Assembly (NCBI GenBank): GCA_905160935.1
Contig: CAJHZI010000430.1
Location: forward strand, 690,001 to 754,000
Source of the DNA: Enchytraeus crypticus
Lineage: Eukaryota; Annelida; Clitellata; Enchytraeida; Enchytraeidae
DNA length: 64,000 nt
Direction of reading: 5' to 3'
A program made the translations under genes and the position numbers. Under the pieces are notes generated by a model. The model saw only the letters and a program-made list of their open reading frames with translations. It made no database searches and was not told the DNA's origin. This document shows, piece by piece, positions 1 to 13,000 of this stretch; the stretch's first letter is position 1, and every line of letters begins with the position of its first letter.

Positions 1-35
1 CCCTGATCGATACACTACCTTACAGACCTGCTGAT

Positions 36-255
36 TGACTGATAGGTTGATTGTTAGAGTGAATGATTGAGTGACTCATTTATCGATTGATCGCTTGATT
101 GATTTGATTGATCAATCGTGTGCTCTTTACTTGCATTCTTGATCAAGTGATATTATCGTTACATAAGAATTCAATTACTATTAACAAAACACTTTATCAT
201 CAATTTCAATGATTGATTAACCATTAATTGATTGATCATTGATTGATTGATTGAC
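36..255. repeat. Degenerate TTGA/GATT tetranucleotide tract
   Basis: Irregular runs of TTGATTGATTGA with point changes cover most of the first 250 bases and reach the donor side of the exon at 265-571. No coding sequence is seen here. Confidence 0.8.
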
Positions 256-264
256 ACAACTCAC

Positions 265-571
265 GGTCAGATGGCCCCACGATGACGATGTTTTTATCCT
301 GTGACGTAACAGGAGGAGGTTTTCCAGCAAGCAGCCGCAGCACAAGAGTCCTGCTGCCCAGGATACTCAGGGACCCAGCGAGAGCCGCCAGGACTGTTCC
401 GTAATAGAGGAAGAGCGTGAGGGCCACGGCTGCCACCAGCCCCAGTGTGGCGTAGGCCACCATCTCCCTCCCCGTGGCCTCGGGGCGGGGGTTTTTGGTG
501 GCAGAGTTGGTAGCAGCGTGTGGATGTACTTCCGGCTTATTTGTGGAGTTTTTAGTAGTGCTCGATGTCAT
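265..571 (-). CDS. First coding exon of a membrane protein, possible P-loop GTPase (SRPRB-like?)
   Basis: The exon is open from ATG at 571 to a GTGAGT donor whose last exonic base is 265. It encodes about 102 aa: a hydrophilic Ser/Thr/Asn-rich start, a long hydrophobic stretch around MVAYATLGLVAAVALTLFLY that could form one or two membrane helices, then DKNIVIVGPSD. A beta-strand followed by GPSD at an exon end is how a P-loop (GxxxxGKS/T) would begin. A membrane anchor just before a G domain is known in SRP receptor beta, so that is my best guess, but the rest lies off the left edge. An acceptor at 587-589 reads in frame into this exon from phase 0, which is also the phase left by exon 8 of the neighbouring adaptor, so it could instead be an internal exon. 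The family is not established; that the exon is coding is likely. Confidence 0.5.
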
Positions 572-599
572 GGTGGAACAGGTGGGCTGGATAGAATCT

Positions 600-915
600 G
601 ACGAGTTTAAAAGGAGAATGGATGATTTATGTTAGAATCTGGTTGATTTTTGTGAGAATCTGGTTGATTTATGTTAAAATCGGGTGGATTTATGTTACAG
701 TCTGGTGGATTTATGTGAGAATCTGGTTGATTTATGGTAGAATCTGGTTGATTTATGTTACAGTCTGGTTTATTTTTGGTTGAATTTGGTGGATTTATGT
801 GAGAATCTGATTGATTTATGGTAGAATCTGGTGGATTTATGTTACAATCTGGTGGATTTATGTTAGAATCTGTTTGATTTATGTTAGAATTTGGTTGATT
901 TTTGGTAGAATCTTA
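600..915. repeat. Minisatellite, about 21 bp (GGTTGATTTATGTTAGAATCT)
   Basis: About 14 diverged copies of a unit built around GGTTGATTTATG..AGAATCT. The same motif recurs at 13860-13960, in the matching position 3' of the second adaptor copy, which supports a segmental duplication. Confidence 0.85.
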
Positions 916-1184
916 TTTGTTTCTTTAATGGAAGGTCTACCGAGAGAATTCAAAACATCGATACGTTTTATAGAAGAATTTCTAGTATATTATTCGTATT
1001 ATTCGTATTTTTATACAGCATATATTCAATAATCAGGACTGAATCCAGCGATCATCCTTACTCTGATATAATATAAACTGTGTAAATATTTACAATCTTT
1101 AGTTCACCAAACTCCTGGCAGTATGATACACACACAACAGAAATAAAAAACAATACAAATTAACGTAAAGAAAATAAAGAAAGT

Positions 1185-1288
<104 letters not shown>

Positions 1289-1580
1289 TACCAAACTTAA
1301 TCCATTCTCAAATATAATTATTACACGTAGTTACGACAATGGCTCTTTAAAATAATTCCAAAATTTATACCTGATACATGCCAATGAGTCTTGACTCTCA
1401 ATTTAATATTGTATACAATGTAAATATTCTACAGTCTGTAAGACAATGACTATGATTGGCTATACCAGCCTGCTGTACGACTATGCTAATCTAATCTCAC
1501 CACTGTATCGTTGTGTTGCTCTATGAATCCTACACAATTCATGAGCAATATGGTTTCTCCATCCCCTCTATTTATCTCTC

Positions 1581-1675
1581 TCAGTTTAAACTCATTATCT
1601 ATATTTATTAATTAAATAATATAGATAAGTAATTAGATACTTATACAATAAATATAGATAATGGGTTTAAACTGA
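1581..1675. repeat. Inverted repeat with 29-bp arms
   Basis: Arms 1581-1609 and 1647-1675 are reverse complements with a single mismatch and start with TCAGTTTAAAC. The 37-bp spacer is AT-rich. It looks like a small fold-back or MITE-like element; flanking target duplications were not verified. Confidence 0.75.
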
Positions 1676-1794
1676 GATTTAAAAGTGAGATTTTAAAATA
1701 AATAAATAATAATTAATAAGAACAGTTAGACCAGCTTAAGTACAGAGGCTACATATTAGGGGTGTCGAAATTTTGCAAATCTAAAATTGCCTAA

Positions 1795-1885
1795 ATGAGT
1801 CTATTTGAGACGTCCCTGACATTGCCATATTACAATGAATCGGACGTAAGATTCTTATTGGATATTGATTGACTGATTGTAGATG
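1795..1885 (+). mobile_element. Retroposon family D, 3' end
   Basis: Contains GACGTCCCTGACATTGCC and a CGGACGTAAGATTCTTATT segment leading into a TTGA-type tail. Matching ends are at 25555-25640 (reverse) and 28890-28965. Confidence 0.55.
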
Positions 1886-2258
1886 AGAGTACTTCTCCGA
1901 ATCTGTGTGTTTTGTATCGAACTATTGATATTATGGAATTTATGCTTAGTATCCGTACGATGACTTTCTTCATTTCCCTGGAAAAAATACTTAACGGCGC
2001 CAGCAAGCAGCGGCTACTATCTAATTATAGATTAAAACTCTTCAAAAAAGACAAACGATCAGATAATCTTCATCTGTAAGTGTTAGGCTAATTGCGAACA
2101 ATGGAACAGACGACAGACGAAACTCCCTTCAGAAAATTCAAACTGCGGGGAGGTGGGGGGGGGGTGGTAATGAGGGCGGATACCATTATATTGGGTGGAT
2201 GATGATATGTGTGAAAATTTTTACAATATTATTTAGATATTCATTACGCTCATTATTA

Positions 2259-2355
2259 ATAAAATTATTTTATAAATGTAGCCTAGAATTTAATTTAAAT
2301 TAAATGCAGTTTAACTTAATTTAATTCTAAGCTACATTTATTAAAATTATTAATA
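2259..2355. repeat. AT-rich fold-back
   Basis: TAAATGTAGCCTAGAATTTA is followed about 25 bases later by a near reverse complement ending in AAGCTACATTTA, with complementary AT-rich flanks. Perhaps a degraded MITE. Just upstream, 1985-2075 matches 14330-14420, another block shared by the two duplicated regions. The 3' tail of a SINE-1 copy lies at 2405-2450. Confidence 0.55.
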
Positions 2356-2534
2356 TCACTTTGATATTCATAATTAATAAATTATTCGGAAATGTAAAAA
2401 GTCAAAAAGAGCTAATGTTAACGTCAGTTTCCTAACTCGAAATGAAGCTTAGCATTAAAGTAAGTTAAATTAAATTTAACTTAATTAAATTTAGTAAGTT
2501 AAGTTAAGATTTGCTACTGAAGGTCAATGAAAAT

Positions 2535-2826
2535 ACATTAGATGATACATTAGATGATACATTAGATGATACATTAGATGATACATTAGATGATACATTA
2601 GATGATACATTAGATGATACATTAGATGATACATTAGATGATACATTAGATGATACATTAGATGATACATTAGATGATACATTGATACATTAGATGATAC
2701 ATTAGATGATACATTAGATGATACATTAGATGATACATTAGATGATACATTAGATGATACATTAGATGATACATTAGATGATACATTAGATGATACATTA
2801 GATGATACATTAGATGATACATTAGA
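2535..2826. repeat. 12-bp minisatellite (TACATTAGATGA)n
   Basis: About 24 near-perfect copies with one short interruption near 2684. The length is a multiple of three, so it reads open as a Thr-Leu-Asp-Asp repeat, but nothing suggests a gene. A shorter tract resumes at 2955-3000. The same unit forms the array at 15305-15572. Confidence 0.97.
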
Positions 2827-3000
2827 TTATGACTTATTTTAAGTCAAATGATAGAGAGAACAATTGAAGCCGATCATTTGTCAATTTATTCAACAATAAA
2901 TTTGAGACACAACTGTAATCAATATATCATCATTGATCCGGTGTATATGTTATATTGGATGATACATTAGATGATACATTGGATGATACATTAGATGATA

Positions 3001-3935
3001 CATAATTCGGCCTGCTCTGAAATAAGCCTCTGGTTCAAATACAATCGATTAACAGTAAATTGCGCCAAATCGGCGTATATACTGTTCCATCCTAAAATTG
3101 ACGACGACAGTTTTATTAAATCTAATGATCTCTGCATCAAACTAAATAACAGCCTAATTAATAGGGTTCATGTTACGAAATTTCTTGGAATACTACTTGA
3201 TGACAAACTCTCGTTTAAAGATCACATTAATTTTCTAGTCTAAAAGGTGAATAGTCTAAATGGTATGCTCTACAGAGGAAGAAACTTAATTCCCATGAAC
3301 TGTCGCAGAGATCTTTATTTTGCCCTCATTCATTCAAGAATTCAATTTGGAATTGAAATTTATGGTAAAACGTCTTTAAATCTGTTACGTCCGATCCAAA
3401 TCTCTTGCAATAGAGTTCTAAGAACCTTGAAAACTCAGCATAAATTCTATCATATTAATCAATTATACATTAACTATGACACTTTACCACTTTATCAACT
3501 TTATAAATTATCTGTCTGTAAAATTATCTATATGAGTCTCAATTTTAATGGTGTAATGTCGATAGCCGTTAGATATATTTTCAGCACTCTACAGTTAAGT
3601 CATCCTTATGATACCAGGCTATCTAACACTAATTATATATATTCAAATTCTAATCCTACCTTTTTTAAATCCTATATTTATGATTGTAGTTTTGAATGGA
3701 ACAAAATCCCTACTGTGATACCTAATTCTCACTCGGTTAAATCGTTTATAGCCAAATTAAAGAGCTATGGCATATTTCGTTGGTAGGGGATAAAGAAGGC
3801 AGCACACTTGTCCCAATCCACTTCACTAAAGAAGTGATGAAGGGGAGCGATGTGGTCTAGCCTCCCATTGGTCATGACCATTGTGGTTCAACTCACTAGA
3901 GAGATCTAGTGGATGCTGTTGTTATTTCGGGATTT
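3001..3935 (+). mobile_element. LINE-B, 5'-truncated 3' fragment
   Basis: Two adjacent open stretches (to 3243, then 3247-3786) encode the C-terminal part of a non-LTR retrotransposon: NRLTVNCAKSAYILF, TKFLGILLDDKLSFKDHI, then LIHSRIQFGIEIYGKTS. The same blocks in the same order occur after the RT of the element at 43.4-46.9 kb (for example VKFLGVWIDDKL, YSRICYGIEIYGNTS). A single in-frame stop separates the two stretches. The 3' untranslated part carries GATGTGGTCTAGCCTCCCATT, echoed at 19580-19695. The 5' end abuts the 12-bp minisatellite. Confidence 0.85.
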
Positions 3936-4014
3936 GATGACAGTATTCACATAGATATTCTGAAAATACAGCAAAAAATATCATATTTCTCAGTAATCAA
4001 TAGAATTCATGAAT

Positions 4015-4019
<5 letters not shown>

Positions 4020-4087
<68 letters not shown>

Positions 4088-4158
4088 CATATATATATAT
4101 GTACATGTATATATATATATTATATTTTAATTATATATATATATAATATATATATATA

Positions 4159-4197
<39 letters not shown>

Positions 4198-4205
4198 ATT
4201 CATGA

Positions 4206-4261
<56 letters not shown>

Positions 4262-4262
4262 A
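4020..4262. repeat. Long (TA)n microsatellite
   Basis: Nearly pure TA with short GTACATG breaks; contains near-palindromic runs. Confidence 0.97.
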
Positions 4263-4411
4263 TATATGGGGGTGTGTATGCGTATGTGTATGTATTTTAT
4301 GAGATGATATCAGATGATACAAGTGCTCAAGACTTTCTGAACCAGAATAGTAAATACCAATATCTGGAAATTATTACTAGTACAGTTACACAGACATGTA
4401 CGTGTATTGTC

Positions 4412-4605
4412 AATGTGTTGATATCTATCACTTTTTAATACCACATTTTTAAACCGTTAGACCATTGTCCATATAACCAGTCCAGTGAACATCCGAGATT
4501 ATATTCTCAGATCAGCGCGGCTGGGATTCGAACCCACGAGGGCTCAGTTCACCTCAGGATAAGTTTAAACCTTCATGACATTACCCCTTAGCTATTTAGA
4601 CATTC
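4412..4605 (-). mobile_element. SINE-2 copy (tRNA-derived)
   Basis: Read on the minus strand it has an A-box-like region and the B box GGTTCGAATCCCAGCCGCGC, then the family body and its conserved end (TGATAGATATCAAC). The A-box side is diverged. Confidence 0.85.
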
Positions 4606-4653
4606 TATATTTTCGATACCTATAAGCAAGCGCTAATACAAGAGAACGCTTAC

Positions 4654-5864
4654 ACTGCCTCTCATTCCACTCTCAGCGGTCAATCCACTCATCCCTCTAG
4701 ACAGAGTCTCTGAAGGGGTGCCAGTCCTTTGTTCCGATGAAGAAGTTTTAGACACTCTTGGTCCAAACAATTCTCCATTCTGCTTCTTCTCCGCACTCTG
4801 TTGACTCTCTCGCTCTCGCGCCGTAGCATTCAGCGAGGGATTCGCAAATTGTTTTGGCGCTGGTTTAGGCTTTCTAAAGATTTTCATCACTGGAGGTGAT
4901 GCTAGTGTCTTGGAGCCTGGTGCTTTTGATGGAGCCGGTGGTGAAGGTTTTCTATTGGCTGGTGGAGAAAGTCTTTTATTCTCAGGTGGTGTACAAGCGC
5001 GGTGAGATGGTAACGCTGGTGGTTTCTTAGCAAATCTTTGTGACATCTCTTCAACTATCGCCTGTTTTGTGTTGCTATACATCCTGCCTTTATTATTATC
5101 CGGCTGACTATAATATCTGTCTGAACTAGCGCCACCAGTCCAGCTAGAGTTTAGTTCATGCGCACTTCTGCCTCTCTCGATCTCTCCGAGGTTTTCATAA
5201 GAACCTCCGCTGTCTTCGTCGTCTTCAATCTCTCTGAATTCAGCTGCAGCTGAGACAACAGTGGGTTTTGGAACAAAGGGCGTTTCCTTTTTATTCTTCC
5301 AAGTCTGAGGAATCATCGCCGATGGATGGGACAAGGGACTAGGTGGTGAGCGTTGTTTACGAAGAGGCGTGTAGTTGTGGAAACTCTCAGAGGATCTAGG
5401 CTGATGGAAGCCTGTAGGTTGATCTGGCACCATAGGAGCATTCTTCACTCCAACATAATTCCTTGTCGATTGCTGAGACGGCTTCTGACTTATCACGGGT
5501 TCTTCGTAACTCTTCGATTCCAGGTATTCCCCAACTTCGCCTTGCTGATCCAACAGCGATTGCAAGATTATCGTGAATCCCGTGATCATATCGGCCGATA
5601 TTTGGGGTGATTTGGCTGACGAAGATGACCAAGGCGTGCTGTTGAATGACTGCGAGCCAGTATTGACAAAGTTTGCATCAGCAGTGAACTGATTAGATGG
5701 TTGACAAGTTGTTGAGGGATTGTATGCCTGGGGGGCAGTAGCAGGAAAAGTCCTAGCATTGGAGGGCCTATAGTTCTCCCCACCCTGAGGGGGGACCTTT
5801 GCTTGGGTTAGTCTTTTCGGTAGAGGCGGGGGTGGGTGACTCGAGGCAGGGTAGTCAAAACGAC
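4654..5864 (-). CDS. SH3BP2-like: Copy A adaptor, long proline-rich exon (403 codons)
   Basis: Open from a TAG acceptor (first base 5864) to a GTAAGC donor (last base 4654), phase 0 at the end. It opens RFDYPASSHPPPPLPKR, then has SYEEPV (a possible phosphotyrosine site of the YxxP kind), an acidic patch with SYENL, and SQRFAKKPPALPSHR followed by PPANRKPSPPAP, typical SH3-binding PxxP sequence. The C-terminal third matches copy B almost block by block (AHELNSS, QPDNN, KQA, AKKPPALPSHRA, NRKPSPPAP, ERESQQ). Coding probably continues in a further exon that I did not find, or in the exon at 265-586. Confidence 0.8.
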
Positions 5865-6984
5865 CTATGTTCAAATAACGATCAACTTTAAATGTTATGA
5901 AATAAACTAATACAAGATGTTCTCTACTTCTGTTTAGCTCAACTCTATTCAACTGTATGGCTACCAACGGTTTTACTGTAATTGGTAATGTAATGATTTG
6001 TTTTGTATTTCAGACTCAAGTAGACTGTGCTATAACAAAAATAACTTTGATTGATTATTCTGCGCTTTACAGATTAGAAAGGAACTATATTATTTTAAAT
6101 GGTGAATCTGTTGCTGCTACCATTAGATTTAAAATCTGGATCTTCTTTGAAAAATTATTAAATACTTAAACTACATCTAATTTGGATTAGCACACGTTGA
6201 ACTGTTTATTGTATGGTTTGCAATATATGATCAAATCTCCCTATAGGCTAAATATTTGCATATAGGCTAATTTCTTTCTTTTTCTTTGATTTTTTATTAT
6301 CGTTTTATTCGTTTGCTTATTTGCATCTGCCAGTTAATGGTGAATAAAGGAACGTATGAGAACCAAACGGGATCTTCAGAAAAAGAGAGAAACAGGATCC
6401 CCTATTTAATACAATAAACCTTTGAAACGTATTGACCTTTGGTTGACCCCTGTGATTGACCTTGACATAGTTTAGAAGACTTGAGAGCTTGCCATTGCCT
6501 ACCTCGCTCTCGTAGCTCCGCCCCAGATCTCTGTGAGTTAGGATGAGAGAGCCAATCAGAGGTATTGTGGTCGTTGACCGATTTTTCCACTTTGAAATTA
6601 TGGGAAAGTTCTGGATGAGATAAATTGTGGAATAACCCTTTCTCCGCGCTCCATGCTTCTACTGAAGTGAGTGATATTGCATCGACTGCAAATATATACA
6701 TGCGTTAATACAATTAGGATAACATTGGATATAGTAGACTGTTGTGTAAACAGGATAGTTTTCTCAGGGAACGACGTCCCAGCCCAGTAAATGTTAGTCG
6801 AAGCTGAGGAAGGCATAGGAGGTCCACCTCGTCATAAGCAGAATCACCCAGGGATAATAGTATATCAAAGGAATATTACAAATGATTTAAAGATCCACAA
6901 GTATGTGGACATGAAGAGGAAAACAGAAGATAGAGATGAGCGGAGGCATTGTATGCAATGGACCTGCCCGTAGGCAGTGCACTA

Positions 6985-7037
<53 letters not shown>

Positions 7038-10000
7038 ACTGAAAATACATGATGTTATAAAATATTAAGGCTGACAACGTGATAAAGCATTACTGATATT
7101 TGTCTCTATATGTTTTGTTAAAATTTCTCTCGTAATACCGATTTCCGTTTGCAATACCATTGCGTATTTCAGTCTCACATTTCCCGTCATCTGCTATAAT
7201 ATGACCTAAATATGTGAAACACATTACCTGTTCCAGTCTCGGTAATGGGCTAGTAAACCTGAGAATCTGGTGATAACGAAATCAGAGTCAGAATCTTGTT
7301 AGTTGCACTCTGGATAGCAAATACACACAAGAAAAACAGTCAGAGAAAGTAAACAAGTGAAAGGGATGGAAGAAGGAATTAGGTGGAAGTATGGATAGGA
7401 TGGAAGGAGGGATTGGATGGAAGGAGGAATTGGATGGAAGGAGGGATAGGATGGAAGGAGGGATTGGATGGAAAGAGGGATTGGATGGAAGAAGGAATTG
7501 AGTGGAGGTAGGGATTGGGACACTTACCTGATAAGCTATCAAACCCGGAATCTTCCTCTCCAGTGTAAGGGGGACACGTGTCCATGTGCTGGGGTTTAGC
7601 TGCTGCAATGAAACATACAAACCATGCAGATAGTAACAACACAAGACATGTTATTATACATGTTATTATTCGTACATAATTATCAGCCATCTGTTTATAT
7701 AACGTCAATCCAGCTTAAATATACTTGTCTATAGTGGTCAATAACGATTTTCACCGGTTAATACCGGTCTGAACTGGTTTATACCGGTCTGCACCGGTTA
7801 ATACCGTTCTGTACCGGTTTATACCTATCTAACCGCTTGAGCCGGTATTTATCGTCTCCGCCGACTTCTCTATCGGTTCGTACCTTAAGAAGCCTTTACA
7901 TTAGACAATGTGTCTACTTAAACTGAATAGCATTTCTGACGTTTGATTGTATCTGGTTGTTATGTCGCCTTCTTGGGGCGCATAAAGTAAACACGCATTA
8001 TAGTGAAATGATCAACCAAGTTGATATCTATCACTTTTAGTACCACATGTTTAAACCGCTAGGCAATTTAGTCCATTTTCCGTATAACCAGTCCTATGAA
8101 TGTCCGAGATTTTACTCTCAGATCAGCGCGGCTGAGATTCGAACCCACGAGGGTTCAATTCACCTCATGATCTGTCATTTAAAACTTCATGACCTTACCC
8201 CTACGCTACTAACACATTCTAGACACGGTTAGTCTATTTTGCAAGCAAACCGGACACAGCACGGGGAGATTGTGTTTAAATACATTAATATCTAGAATTA
8301 ACACCCGAGTGGTAACTAACTGTTAACATGTGCTGGGCGGTCAGATACGGCTTGTCTTAGATGTGTGTTAGAGGTCTCATCAGGTAGAGGCGATTCGATT
8401 CGACTGTAGTTTGGCAACTCACAGTTCTCGCCTCTACTCATAATCAATCAATCAATCAATGAATCAATCATTGAATCAATCAATATATAAATCAATCAAT
8501 CAGTTAATCAATCAGTCCATCTGTCAGTCAATTTTATATTTTATATTTGTTGTGCATGCTTCTCACAGTTTGCATGAATGTTTTCGCTGTTTGCTAGTGT
8601 TTAGCATTTATTTGTATGTAGTTCAGTTGAAGTGAAATGAAATAAAGCATTTCTCTCTCTCTCTCTCTCTCTCAATCCATCCATAAATCTATCAAGCAAT
8701 AGATACACGAGGGTCATGCTTTGTTCGTGCATTGTGTAGCCTATAGCTTTAGAGAAACATGACTTCTGAGGTGGTTTCACGTTGCCTTCCATTTTTTACT
8801 TCTTCGAACCTCAAAACATGTGCAGTTAGCGGTTGGTCCATTCTTAAGTGACCCGTACACAGCAATGGAAAGATTTCAAAGGAAAGGCATATTTAACATA
8901 TATATTAATATATGAAAAGAAACAATGCCGATCCAATAAATTAAATTCTATTAAACCATATAAAATCTGCAATGAACATGTACATACGAGATGTTATGCG
9001 CAATAAGCATTTCCCTTTTTATGCACTGCATCCATTCCTAGAAAACACAAATATCAGCACAACTTTAGTCACTGCATCCATTGCTAGATAACACAAATAA
9101 AAACACAACTTTAGTCACTGCATCCATTGCTAGATAACACAAATAACAACACAACTTTAGGCACTGCATCCATTGCTAGATAACACAAATAAAAACACAA
9201 CTTTAGGCACTGCATCCATTGCTAGATAACACAAATAAAAACACAACTTTAGGCACTGCATCCATTGCTAGATAACACAAATAACAACACAACTTTAGTC
9301 ACTGCATCCATTGCTAGATAACACAAATAAAAACACAACTTTAGTCACTGCATCATTGCTAGATAACACAAATAAAAACACAACTTTAGTCACTGCATCC
9401 ATTGCTAGATAACACAAATAAAAACACAACTTTAGGCACTGCATCCATTGCTAGATAACACAAATAAAAACACAACTTTAGGCACTGCATCCATTGCTAG
9501 ATAACACAAATAAAAACACAACTTTAGTCACTGCATCCATTGCTAGATAACACAAATAACAACACAACTTTAGTCACTGCATCCATTGCTAGATAACACA
9601 AATAACAACACAACTTTAGGCACTGCATCAATTGCTAGATAACACAAATAAAAACACAACTTTAGGCACTGCATCCATTGCTAGATAACACAAATAAAAA
9701 CACAACTTTAGGCATTGCTAGATAACACAAATAACAACACAACTTTAGTCACTGCATCCATTGCTAGATAACACATTGCTAATAACAACACAACTTTAGT
9801 CACTGCATCATTGCTAGATAACACAAATAAAAACACAACTTTAGGCACTGCAAGATTGCTAGATAACACAAATAACAACACAACTTTAGGCACTGCATCC
9901 ATTGCTAGATAACACAAATAAAAACACAACTTTAGTCACTGCATCCATTGCTAGAAACACAAATAAAAACACAACTTTAGTCACTGCATATATTGCAAGA

Positions 10001-13000
10001 TAACACCCATAACAACACAACTTTAGGCACTGCATCAATTGCTAGATAACACAAATAAAAACACAACTTTAGGCACTGCATCCATTGCTAGATAACACAA
10101 ATAACAACACAACTTTAGTCACTGCATCCATTGCTAGATAACACAAATAAAAACACAACTTTAGTCACTGCATCTATTGCTAGATAACACAAATAAAAAC
10201 ACAACTTTAGTCACTGCATCAATTGCTAGATAACACAAATAAAAATCAACTTTAGGCACTGCATCCATTGCTAGATAACAAAATCAATCAATCGATCAAT
10301 CAATTAATCCTCGACTGGTAGGTGCGGGGTTCAAAGCCTGGGCTCGCCCGTCACTGGCATCGCTTTCGAATAAGGAAACTGACGTTAATCTTAGCTTTAG
10401 CTTTTTAGATTTCAATAAATCAATTAATCATGCAGACATAAGAGACGACAAGCGACTATGTTCCTCTTACTAAATCACAGAATTTTACATTTTTGCATTT
10501 TAGGTCCAGTACATTTCTGATCAAACTATGGACTAATCTGCCATCTCATAGAAACATCCTCCTCTTCTTGCCTTTCCTGACCAGACTGATCGGACTGATA
10601 GGGTTTCAATCAGACCGTCTGGAGCCAGTGGCGATATCGGTAAGGTACTCGACCGCGGATCAATATGTGCGGGGTTCAAATCCTGGTCTCGCCCGTCATT
10701 GACATCGCTTTCAAGTGAGAAAACTAACGTTAACATTAGTTTTTCCTGTTAGCGGACTGCAGTTCTATCGATCTCGCTGACTACTATTGTGAAGCATTTT
10801 ATGCAACCTCTTTATTTGTTTCATGTCAGAATAAACAACAAATACAGTATATTTAACTAGACACTAAACAAATAACCAGGTAGAGGGTTATCACAAAAGA
10901 GCCTAAGCTCTGTGAGATAGTACTATCAGTAGCAGCTATAAAGACTAATAAATGCGATTAATAGGCGTAATTCTCTTCTATGCTACAGAATACTACAGAA
11001 CCTATGGCAACCATACACGTTAATTACTGCCCAGTAAAGAAGGTCTATATCTGAAACGATACATCCACATCCTTAAACTGACATCGTCAATTTACAATTC
11101 ATCATTTAGAAACTTAATTAATTAAAAATGATTAACTTGGCTTAATGGCAAATTGATTAATTAATTTATTTAAAAAGTAATAAATTAAATTAATTAATAA
11201 TTGGCTACTAGTTACAATGTACACCATTGAGACAAAAACAAACGAAAAGTTTATCACTGGTTTTAATTTAAAGTTACTTAACGTAAACTTAAGGGACATC
11301 TGTGACGACTGAGCTGATTGAACAGCAGCTCCCACAACTTAATTAATGAAGAACAATCAATCAATCAGATTATAAGTCAATCAATTAATCAGTCAAACAA
11401 TCAAATAGAAGTTTAACTTACTGGTTGAAGGCAGCTAAACGCAGAACCTCCTTTGGTTTAGAGTCGTCCGCTTTCTTATACTGGTATAAATATCCGCTAA
11501 GAATTGCCAAAAACACTTGAACTTGAACTAAATGATCAATCAATAAAAGCAATCATATAGTCAGTTAATCAGTCGATCAGTTAATCAATCAACCAATGAA
11601 TAATCAATTAATAAATCAGTCAATCTCTTTCACGTACTCTCTCTTAGTGCACTGCTTAATGGCAGGTCCATGGCATATAACCGCCCAATTAGTATTTTTA
11701 GTTCGTGATTTGTGACAGCCCACTTCTAATGCATTTCTCGTCCATTTATACTAAGATATCATCATATTCCCGTGAATCCGAGTTTAACTAAGATCGGGAT
11801 ACGAATGGACCGTCTCAAATCCTCTCTGTCCTACATCATATCATTAGTCAATCCACTATTTTAGACTTTTCCATTCGTTTAAATATTTGTAGCAATTTCT
11901 GGAGCCTAGGCGCTCACTAACCGAATGCCCGTACTGACGTTGGTGTGGATCTTAGTGCCTTAGTCGCCTTCTACGACACGTGCAGTCACCGGTCGGTCAA
12001 TTCTTCAAACAACCCGGACACAACACGGGGATTTTATATTAAGATATAAGGAAAACAGAATTAATTAGAAAGTTAAACTAACGGGATGACAATTATTTAC
12101 TGACCGCAAGATCCTTTCATACTTGGAAATGTGTTTTTCTTTACTTTCATTAGAATACCAGACTTCCTAGGACCTGGCTTCATCTTCAACAGGTCCTGGC
12201 ATGCTACTCAATCAATCAATCAATCAGTTAATATATAAATAATCAAGAATCTAAGCTCAGTCTATCCATTAATCAATCAATCAATCAGTTAATATATAAA
12301 TAATCAAGAATCTAAGCTCAGTCTATCGATTAATCTATCCAGAAAACAATCTGTCCGACAATGGCAATTAATCAATCAATCTATTTTTCATCAATCATTT
12401 TATCAAATCAATCATTTTATATTGAATCAATCAATCAACAAATCAGTTGTTCATTAATTTTGTACATGTTTAAGTGTTAAATAATGACAAAATTCTAACA
12501 AATACCAACAGGTAGGAGTTTATGAAAAAATTCTAAATATTAGTAAAAAACAACGGATTCGAATTTAACATTGAAGAAAGTAAAATAAGAAGACTGGAAA
12601 ATATGGAAATTCCAATATTTACAATTGTTAACCATAGTTATTTATAAATTTGTAAATAATACCTAATTATGATTCTATTACATTTATTTTGAATTAGTAT
12701 TTAATTATTTTTACTAAATATTTATTTATTAGTATTATTTATTACTACTTATAAATTAGTATTGCTTTTCATTGCTTACTATTTATTTATATTTAGTAGT
12801 TTCTTTATTAACTTATGTATTGCAATGTAAAGTTGCTAACAACTGTAAGAGCTAAAAAGATAATGTTAACGTAACTATTATAAAAAGCTAATGTTAACTT
12901 AACTAACATAAAAAAGATAATGTTAACGTAACTAATATGAATAGTAACTACTAAATTGTAGTACAATATGGCTGCTATTAGCTAATTGCCAATACTCACG

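Noticed and set aside
2511-2693. Open frame of Thr-Leu-Asp-Asp repeats
   Set aside because: Pure by-product of a 12-bp tandem repeat; no start context or conserved flank.
9020-10280. Regular 46-bp array as a CRISPR-like structure
   Set aside because: Whole units repeat with no unique spacers; it is a eukaryotic minisatellite.
11132-11335. Open frame over the conserved block as a PH exon
   Set aside because: Phase does not fit exon 3 in either copy, and copy B has a better exon 4 at 35184-35304.
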